Source of the DNA: Desulfobacteraceae bacterium
GTDB taxonomy: Bacteria; Desulfobacterota; DSM-4660; Desulfatiglandales; HGW-15
Length of the DNA stretch: 5,672 nt
Assembly: GCA_003819975.1 (NCBI GenBank)
Contig: RPPU01000327.1
Coordinates: 1 to 5,672 of the forward strand
Reading direction: 5' to 3'
Position 1 is the stretch's first letter. The number at the start of each line of letters is the position of its first letter. Both the position numbers and the translations under genes were made by a program. The notes beneath the pieces were generated by a model, which saw only the letters and a list, made by a program, of their open reading frames with translations, made no database searches and was not told the origin of the DNA. This document shows positions 1 through 4,186 of this stretch, piece by piece.

Positions 1-2
1 CG

Positions 3-98
3 ACAGCAGCGGATGCCCAGGCCGGCCGGGCTTACGAAAAAGTCGGGTTCCGCAAATACACAACTATGTTGGCCTATATCGATACATCAGGTGGATAG
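3..98 (+). CDS. GNAT-family N-acetyltransferase, C-terminal fragment (5' end outside window)
   Basis: The first complete codon is at 3 and the frame stays open to a TAG at 96-98, giving the last 31 residues of a protein that begins upstream. The tail contains A-x-A-Y-E-K-V-G-F-R-K-Y followed by a short beta-strand-like stretch (TTMLAYI). The Y-E-K-x-G-F pattern is typical of the last conserved block of GNAT acetyltransferases, where the tyrosine sits near the acetyl-CoA thiol. This assignment rests on one motif; the acetyl-CoA loop (Q/R-x-x-G-x-G/A) lies outside the window. The substrate cannot be told. The next gene starts 37 bp downstream on the same strand, so the two may be co-transcribed. 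Confidence 0.65.
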   Translation, partial: TAADAQAGRAYEKVGFRKYTTMLAYIDTSGG

Positions 99-135
99 AC
101 TGTAGGTGTTTCGACGGTAGGATAGACAAAATACA

Positions 136-1101
136 ATGGAAAGAGACAAGGCTTTGGACACATCACGACCGCAACACTCTTGGCTTAAAACAACAAAAAA
201 ACTGTTTGATGCCCCTTATTTTTTGTTGCCTTTGGCGCCGCTTTTTTGGTCCGGCAATTTTATCCTGGGCCGGTTTGTGCGTTCCACTCTTCCGCCCATT
301 GGGCTGGCTTTTTGGCGCTGGTTGGTTGCGTCCCTCCTGATTATCGCCTTTGCCTGGCCTTATCTGAAAAAAGATTGTGAATTGATTCTGAAAAATTGGA
401 AGATTATTTTTCTGTTGGCCATTTTAGGGGTGGCCACCTTCAATGCTCTGGCCTACCTGGGGCTGCGCTATACCACGGCGATCAACGGCGTGCTCATGCA
501 ATCCGTGATCCCGGTGATCATTGTGATCATGACCTTCCTGTTCTTCCGGGAAACCATCCGGAAAATCCAGGCTCTTGGTATATGCTTATCCTTGAGCGGT
601 GTGTTCGTTATCGTCACCCAGGGAGTTCCCGCGACCTTTCTGAGTCTTTCTTTCAATATCGGCGATCTCATGATCTTGATCGCGGTCATTTGTTACGCCG
701 CCTATTCCGCCTTGCTCCAGAAACGGCCCCCCATCCATCAACTCAGTTTTTTGGTTGTAACATTCGTTATCGGCACCGTCATTCTGCTGCCCTTTTATCT
801 TTGGGAACATTTCACGATCCAAGCCATGCCGTTCAACCGCAATGCTGTTTTATCCATTGCTTATGTGGCGGTTTTTCCTTCGATCCTGGCGTATTTTTGT
901 TTTAACCGGGGCGTGGAACTGATCGGCGCCAACAAGGCCGGGTTGTTCATTCATCTCATGCCGGTCTTCGGAAGTATTATGGCCGTGTTTTTTCTGGGCG
1001 AACGATTCAGAGTGTTTCATGCCTTGGGCATTTTTTTGATCCTGACCGGGATCGGGTTGGCTACCCGAAAAAAAACGAACCAGAAAGGAGCAAAACCATG
1101 A
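136..1101 (+). CDS. EamA/DMT-superfamily inner-membrane transporter
   Basis: This 321-residue protein is a member of the drug/metabolite transporter superfamily, a ten-helix inner-membrane carrier usually exporting amino acids or other small metabolites. It shows two tandem EamA repeats, at about residues 30-160 and 175-308. The first has the family signature A-P-L-F-W-S-G-N-F at 34-42, then R-W near 61-62 and a loop L-G-L-R-Y-T-T-A near 108-115 leading into a helix with paired prolines and a terminal F-F-R-E. The second repeat mirrors it with N-R-G-V-E-L-I-G-A-N-K-A near 257-267 and F-F-L-G-E-R near 285-290. The hydrophilic first 25 residues are longer than usual. The ATG at 136 has only a weak, distant AGGA (119-122), so an internal start is possible. 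The stop overlaps the next start as ATGA. Substrate unknown; the ornithine cyclodeaminase remnant downstream hints at amino-acid metabolism. Confidence 0.9.
   Translation: MERDKALDTSRPQHSWLKTTKKLFDAPYFLLPLAPLFWSGNFILGRFVRSTLPPIGLAFWRWLVASLLIIAFAWPYLKKDCELILKNWKIIFLLAILGVATFNALAYLGLRYTTAINGVLMQSVIPVIIVIMTFLFFRETIRKIQALGICLSLSGVFVIVTQGVPATFLSLSFNIGDLMILIAVICYAAYSALLQKRPPIHQLSFLVVTFVIGTVILLPFYLWEHFTIQAMPFNRNAVLSIAYVAVFPSILAYFCFNRGVELIGANKAGLFIHLMPVFGSIMAVFFLGERFRVFHALGIFLILTGIGLATRKKTNQKGAKP
1084..1090 (+). promoter_or_regulatory. Strong ribosome binding site for the decayed downstream gene
   Basis: AAAGGAG lies inside the last codons of the transporter gene, 7 nt before an ATG at 1098-1100 whose last two bases are part of the transporter's TGA (ATGA overlap). 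This is the classic layout for translational coupling. It shows that a real gene once started here, although reading from this ATG now gives only 10 codons. Confidence 0.7.
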
Positions 1102-1287
1102 CCCTTATCGCTTTACGCCACGATGGATGAAATCGTGATCGGCAAAAAGAAGGGCAGGGAAAAAGACACGGAGATTACCATTTATAAATCAACCGGTATG
1201 GCGATCCAGGATGTAGCTACAGCCAAAAAGGTTTATGAGTTGGCCAAGGAAAAAGGCGTTGGCATGGAAATGGAGATCACGCCTTAA
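1098..1287 (+). pseudogene. Remnant of an ornithine cyclodeaminase/mu-crystallin-family gene (internal deletion)
   Basis: Reading from the well-placed ATG at 1098 gives ten codons (MTLIALRHDG) and a TGA at 1128-1130. In the frame one base on, open from 1102 to a TAA at 1285-1287, the translation matches the C-terminal end of the ornithine cyclodeaminase/mu-crystallin/alanine dehydrogenase family: L-Y-A-T-M-D-E-I-V near the start, then G-K-K-K-G-R-E, E-I-T-I-Y-K-S-T-G and G-M-A-I-Q-D-V-A-T-A, ending in a helix with V-Y-E-L-A. Family members are about 310-340 residues, so roughly 260 residues, including the NAD-binding Rossmann fold, are missing. The simplest reading is an internal deletion that joined the first few codons to the last ~55 out of frame, near 1105-1112. 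The intact enzyme would deaminate ornithine to proline or act on a related amino acid. The ATG at 1123 could begin a 54-residue peptide but has no Shine-Dalgarno. Confidence 0.75.
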
Positions 1288-1308
1288 ACCCGGGGGGTTG
1301 ATTATTTT
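1287..1308 (+). terminator. Weak Rho-independent terminator candidate
   Basis: AACCC (1287-1291) and GGGTT (1295-1299) form a 5-bp stem with a GGG loop, followed by GATTATTTT. It overlaps the last base of the decayed gene's TAA, a sensible place to end the transporter transcript. The stem is short and the T-tract is interrupted, so this is tentative. Confidence 0.3.
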
Positions 1309-1310
1309 CG

Positions 1311-1332
1311 CGCAGACGCAGAGTCGCAGAGA
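1311..1332 (+). repeat. CGCAGA short tandem repeat
   Basis: Three copies of CGCAGA occur at 1311-1316, 1317-1322 and 1325-1330, the last two separated by GT and followed by GA. Similar CGCAGA-rich tracts are scattered between genes in many environmental bacterial genomes. No terminal inverted repeats or coding remnant adjoin it, so nothing shows that it is mobile. Confidence 0.5.
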
Positions 1333-1430
1333 AAATTGCCATATCAAAAGGATTTGGTATCTTCCAAGAAGATGCTCAAGTTGTGCTTGATTGTCCGGCT
1401 ATCTTTTACCAATGGGTTAGAAAACGTTCA

Positions 1431-1436
1431 GGAGGA
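1431..1436 (+). promoter_or_regulatory. Ribosome binding site that decides a TTG start
   Basis: GGAGGA lies 8 nt before a TTG at 1445-1447. This strong site, together with the membrane segment that begins right after the TTG, is the reason for choosing a non-ATG start for the small protein below. Confidence 0.7.
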
Positions 1437-1444
1437 CTTATCTT

Positions 1445-1699
1445 TTGCGAAATTTGATTATTTTTTTGCTGATCATTACAGCAGGCGGTTATTTTGTTTA
1501 TACCCGCATACTTACTCCTGATATGACTTTTGAGCGAGAAGCGGATTCCCTGCGTGTGACCGTAAATGATATCGAAGGTTATTTCAAATTAGAGGATGAA
1601 GCAAGGGCAGAAGGGTTTGTTGTCGATTTTTCATCGGGAGACCGCGGTCCTTCAAAAGTGATATCGTATTCATTCGTTTTAGGGGATAATGGATTCTAA
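1445..1699 (+). CDS. Small single-pass membrane or exported protein, unknown family
   Basis: This 84-residue protein is not recognised. It starts with TTG behind a strong GGAGGA. Residues 2-3 are Arg-Asn and residues 4-20 form one hydrophobic helix (LIIFLLIITAGGYFVY), then T-R-I. This is either a signal anchor or an uncleaved signal peptide; no lipobox cysteine or clear signal-peptidase site is seen. The remaining ~64 residues are polar and acidic, with alternating hydrophobic residues suggesting beta-strands (DSLRVTVNDIEGYFKL, then FVVDFSSGD), and would face the periplasm. Its last 11 bp overlap the start of the next small gene, which has the same layout, so the two are probably translationally coupled and work together. 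A weak promoter-like TTGCCA-N16-TATCTT is at 1336-1363. The hypothetical label stands. Confidence 0.7.
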   Translation: MRNLIIFLLIITAGGYFVYTRILTPDMTFEREADSLRVTVNDIEGYFKLEDEARAEGFVVDFSSGDRGPSKVISYSFVLGDNGF

Positions 1700-1955
1700 A
1701 GATCGATTTGTAAGAATGGGTATTAAAATGAAGAAAATTTCAAAGTTTGTCTTTTTACTTGTCATTATTTTTTCGATCTATGGCGCCGGTTATATGTGGT
1801 TCCGGAATGCGCATATTCAAGTTTGGGAAAAAGATCGGCAGGCGTATGTGATTTTCCCGGCGGATAAAGTGTTTGTTTACTATCTTTTTCGGCCGCTCAC
1901 TTATATTGACGGTTCTGTAACAGGCATGCGGTTTCATATTGGTCCTCATCGATAA
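1689..1955 (+). CDS. Small single-pass membrane protein, unknown family, coupled to the preceding gene
   Basis: This protein of up to 88 residues is not recognised. A basic N-terminus (K-M-K-K-I-S-K at 13-19) precedes one hydrophobic helix at about 20-37 (FVFLLVIIFSIYGAGYMW). A ~50-residue extracytoplasmic tail follows, rich in aromatic residues (Y-V-I-F-P, then V-F-V-Y-Y-L-F-R-P-L-T-Y) and ending in H-I-G-P-H-R. The ATG at 1689 overlaps the previous gene by 11 bp and has AGGGG only 3 nt upstream, which is tight. In-frame ATGs at 1716 (residue 10) and 1728 (residue 14) are alternatives; starting at 1728 would place the Met right before the K-K of the membrane anchor, which is typical, but no clear Shine-Dalgarno precedes it. 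The matching topology and overlap with its neighbour suggest a two-subunit envelope unit, which is an inference only. Confidence 0.7.
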   Translation: MDSKDRFVRMGIKMKKISKFVFLLVIIFSIYGAGYMWFRNAHIQVWEKDRQAYVIFPADKVFVYYLFRPLTYIDGSVTGMRFHIGPHR

Positions 1956-2141
1956 TAGAAGAGCTTTTACGAGGTGTGAATATGAAAATGAATTGATTAA
2001 TATGAAGCCCCTATCAGTGGAAGCTATCATAAGGCGCGTGACTCAACCTATCGTAAAGACCATATAATAAGAGAATAGGATCTATGTGTTAAAACAGGTT
2101 TTCTTAAGAAATGGATTGGAAATTTTCAAAGGAACAATTCA
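1956..2141 (+). promoter_or_regulatory. Non-coding leader of uppP with a candidate promoter
   Basis: No gene is supported in this 186-bp spacer. A perfect TATAAT lies at 2063-2068, with the partial -35 match GTGACT at 2038-2043 (spacing 19, longer than ideal), giving a possible sigma-70-type promoter and a ~70-nt leader for uppP. A GAGGTG followed by ATG AAA ATG AAT TGA at 1982-1996 could only make a four-residue peptide. AAAGGA at 2128-2133 is the ribosome binding site of uppP, 8 nt before its ATG. No terminator is evident for the small-gene pair upstream. Confidence 0.35.
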
Positions 2142-2960
2142 ATGAATTATTTTTCTTGGTTACAAGCAGCGATATTGGGAATTGTGGAAGGCGTTACGGA
2201 ATTCATACCGGTTTCCTCTACCGGCCACCTGATTCTCGCGCAGAATTTGCTCGGTTTTATCGGCAAGAAAGAGAATGCTTTTACCATTTTCATTCAGCTC
2301 GGCGCGATCCTGGCTGTTGTCTGGTTATACAGACAGAAGATACTTTCCCTGATTTGGAATTGGCGACAAGCGCCCGAAGCGAAGCGCCTCTTTTTAAATC
2401 TGGTTATCGGGACCTTGCCGGCGGTCATCATCGGCCTCCCGACCGAGTCCTGGATCGAAGCCCATTTTTTCAAACCTTTGCCGGTTTCGATGGCGCTGGT
2501 AGCGGGAGGGATCGCCATTCTGCTGGTGGAGCGGCGGTATAAAAATCCCAGTATTGCAAGCATGGACGACATTCCGATGCGCAAAGCACTGGGAATCGGG
2601 ATGATCCAGGTGTTGGCCATTCTTTTTCCCGGGGTCTCGCGATCAGGCGCCACCATCATGGGCGGATTGGCTCTGGGTCTGTCGCGGACGGCGGCCACGG
2701 AGTTTTCTTTTTTTCTGGCCATTCCGGCGATGTTGGGCGCATCCGTCATCAAAATGATCGGAGCGCGGGAAGTCATTACTTTTAGCGACCTGCCCATGTT
2801 CTCCATCGGCTTTATGGTTTCGTTTTTGGTGGCGTTGGTGGTCATTAAAGGTTTATTGACATTTATTTCGCGCCATTCCTTTGCTCCCTTTGCCTGGTAC
2901 CGGATCGTTTTCGGTTTGGTTTTTTTGGGGGTTTGCTGGTTTTCTATCGCCGGCTTTTGA
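2142..2960 (+). CDS. uppP: Undecaprenyl-diphosphatase (BacA/UppP family)
   Basis: This integral inner-membrane enzyme removes a phosphate from undecaprenyl diphosphate, regenerating the lipid carrier needed for peptidoglycan and other envelope polysaccharides; extra copies give bacitracin resistance in the family. The 272-residue length matches the E. coli protein (273). The first catalytic motif is at 16-29 (E-G-V-T-E-F-I-P-V-S-S-T-G-H, with the two acidic residues at 16 and 20 and His29). The second is P-G-V-S-R-S-G at 163-169, containing the essential arginine at 167. F-T-I-F-I-Q-L-G at 47-54, E-F-S-F-F-L-A-I-P in the C-terminal half and F-A-W-Y-R near the end are also typical. Hydrophobic helices fill most of the length. 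Start chosen from AAAGGA at 2128-2133. It is transcribed towards the RNase Z-like gene with only 9 bp between the stops. The sequence appears intact. Confidence 0.97.
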   Translation: MNYFSWLQAAILGIVEGVTEFIPVSSTGHLILAQNLLGFIGKKENAFTIFIQLGAILAVVWLYRQKILSLIWNWRQAPEAKRLFLNLVIGTLPAVIIGLPTESWIEAHFFKPLPVSMALVAGGIAILLVERRYKNPSIASMDDIPMRKALGIGMIQVLAILFPGVSRSGATIMGGLALGLSRTAATEFSFFLAIPAMLGASVIKMIGAREVITFSDLPMFSIGFMVSFLVALVVIKGLLTFISRHSFAPFAWYRIVFGLVFLGVCWFSIAGF

Positions 2961-2969
2961 AATAAAGGC

Positions 2970-3977
2970 TTAGCTCTTTTTGAAGGCCTCCCGTGCTTCG
3001 GCTGCCAATGCTTCCGGGCAATGGGCATAACGGGGCGAATAGTGAAAAGTGCTGAGCCGCTTGACTTTGGCCAAACGAGCCAGTTCACCGGCTTCGCGGG
3101 CGGTGAGATGATATTTCTGGCGGGCTACGTCCCGGTCGCAATCCAGAAAGGCTGCTTCAATAAAGAGGTGGTCCGCCTCTGCGGCCAGGTCGATAATCCT
3201 GTCACGGTTTTCCTGATTATAGACGACATCGGTAATATAAGCGATTTTTTGGCCGGGCGAATACTGGGCGATTTTGTCGGCCAGTTCCCCCAGAATAAAC
3301 GGTTTTTCTTTCTTTGATCCTTCAGTATCCTTCCAAGTCACCACAAAATTGCTGCGGGGATCGCAGCGTTCATACAAAGCGCTCTTAAAACGGGTCAGCC
3401 AGGGGCCGACCGGCAGACCTATTTCCTGTAAACGGTCTTTATGAATATTAATGGAAAAATCTTCCACCAGAGCCAAACCCAAACAGGGAATCCGATGATC
3501 GAGGAGCACTGCTTTTACATAAAATGAAGGTTCCCGGAGCAGAAAACCCTCAAAAGGCGCGGTCATTTCCGCTTGCGGTCTGAATTGTTCCCGGCATAAG
3601 TAAGATTTGCGGACGGTTTTATCCGGCCAAACTTCGGTCACCTTGATTCGGAGGTGTTCCTGGAATTCCTCCACCAGGTTCCAGGTATATCCGGCCAGTT
3701 TTCCCTCGACTTGTTTGAAAAATCCAGGCGGTCCGAAAAGATGCAGTTCCCGATCCCGACCCAAAAGCAAACGCAGCAGCGTGTCGAACCCGATAAAATG
3801 GTCTACATGCGTATGGGTCACAAAAATATGGGAGATTTTTAGCAGATTTTTGGCGGTCAGCGTCTGGATGTCGCCCAGATCAAAAAGCAAAGCCCTTTTT
3901 TGATAAGAAAAGGGAATGAACAAGCCCGGGTCGGAAAAGGCGTCATTAATCAATATAGGTTTAAAAGCCGGTCGCAT
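2970..3977 (-). CDS. RNase Z-like metallo-beta-lactamase-fold hydrolase
   Basis: This 335-residue protein belongs to the metallo-beta-lactamase superfamily, closest in motif pattern to tRNase Z (ELAC/rnz). Numbering from the ATG at 3977, metal ligands are all present: T-H-T-H-V-D-H at 54-60 (His55, His57, Asp59, His60), D-H-R-I-P-C-L-G at 160-167 (His161), I-T-D at 248-250 (Asp250) and F-H-Y-S-P-R-Y at 311-317 (His312). H-L-T-A-R-E-A at 290-296 matches the H-x-T-A motif of tRNase Z. It should bind two zinc ions and act in the cytoplasm as a phosphodiesterase. What is missing is the usual N-terminal G-T-G-x-x-x-P/R-N segment of true tRNase Z; the protein begins instead with M-R-P-A-F-K-P and F-D-L-G-D near 32-36. 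Tail processing of tRNA is therefore uncertain. A TTG at 3995 would add six residues, but M-R-P looks like the natural start. No Shine-Dalgarno precedes either. Confidence 0.9.
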   Translation of the reverse strand: MRPAFKPILINDAFSDPGLFIPFSYQKRALLFDLGDIQTLTAKNLLKISHIFVTHTHVDHFIGFDTLLRLLLGRDRELHLFGPPGFFKQVEGKLAGYTWNLVEEFQEHLRIKVTEVWPDKTVRKSYLCREQFRPQAEMTAPFEGFLLREPSFYVKAVLLDHRIPCLGLALVEDFSINIHKDRLQEIGLPVGPWLTRFKSALYERCDPRSNFVVTWKDTEGSKKEKPFILGELADKIAQYSPGQKIAYITDVVYNQENRDRIIDLAAEADHLFIEAAFLDCDRDVARQKYHLTAREAGELARLAKVKRLSTFHYSPRYAHCPEALAAEAREAFKKS

Positions 3978-3983
3978 AGACCG

Positions 3984-3989
3984 ATTATA
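3984..3989 (-). promoter_or_regulatory. -10 box positioned for a leaderless transcript
   Basis: On the minus strand a perfect TATAAT ends exactly 6 nt before the ATG at 3977, so transcription would begin at or beside the A of the start codon. This fits the absence of a Shine-Dalgarno. A TTGAAC at 4010-4015 is a possible -35, but the 20-bp spacing is longer than the usual 17, so the promoter is tentative. Confidence 0.4.
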
Positions 3990-4034
3990 AAGCAAAGGGC
4001 TTAAAAAGGGTTCAAAATAATATAAGTATCTATA

Positions 4035-4075
4035 ATGAATAGATTATTCTTGTATTCATCATGAAAGAATGATGA
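4035..4075 (+). promoter_or_regulatory. Two adjoining inverted repeats upstream of the sigma-54-like promoter
   Basis: ATGAATA (4035-4041) and TATTCAT (4053-4059) form a perfect 7-bp dyad with an 11-bp spacer, 18 bp centre to centre. It overlaps a second perfect dyad, TCATCAT (4056-4062) and ATGATGA (4069-4075), with a 6-bp spacer. They end 12 bp before the -24 element. Enhancer-binding proteins of sigma-54 usually bind such dyads, although more often 80-150 bp upstream. They may equally be operators for another regulator or for the divergent minus-strand gene. Confidence 0.4.
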
Positions 4076-4087
4076 TATAGGATGCTT

Positions 4088-4103
4088 TGGCATGGTATTT
4101 GTA
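4088..4103 (+). promoter_or_regulatory. Sigma-54-type -24/-12 promoter
   Basis: TGGCATG (4088-4094), a 4-bp spacer and TTGTA (4099-4103) match the consensus TGGCAYG-N4-TTGCW, with the -24 GG intact and one difference (GC to GT) at the invariant -12 dinucleotide. The deviation is at an important base, so strength is uncertain. It would leave a leader of about 70 nt before the ATG at 4187. No strong sigma-70 promoter competes nearby on this strand. Confidence 0.5.
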
Positions 4104-4186
4104 TTAATATTGGGTGTAAAAAAGGAATAACGACAATAAAAAGGCTAAGATTGGTATAAATCCAAACAAATCGAGTTGTACAGACA

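Noticed and set aside
396..905. 169-codon plus-strand frame inside the first transporter gene
   Set aside because: It is an out-of-frame shadow of the EamA gene, with a translation rich in His, Arg, Gly and Cys and no recognisable domain.
1302..1457. Open frame across 1302-1457 with a protein-like stretch (IFQEDAQVVLDCPAIFYQW)
   Set aside because: It has no good start codon or ribosome site and I do not recognise a family. It might be a gene fragment, but the evidence is only the look of the translation.
1336..1521. 61-codon plus-strand frame beginning with TTG
   Set aside because: It overlaps the first third of the 84-residue gene in another frame, has no Shine-Dalgarno, and its composition does not look like a protein domain. 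The overlapping gene has a strong ribosome site and a clean membrane segment.
2294..3088. 264-codon minus-strand frame opposite uppP
   Set aside because: It lies opposite a gene with unmistakable UppP motifs, is very rich in Lys, Pro and Arg, and also overlaps the 3' end of the RNase Z-like gene in another frame. This is a shadow.
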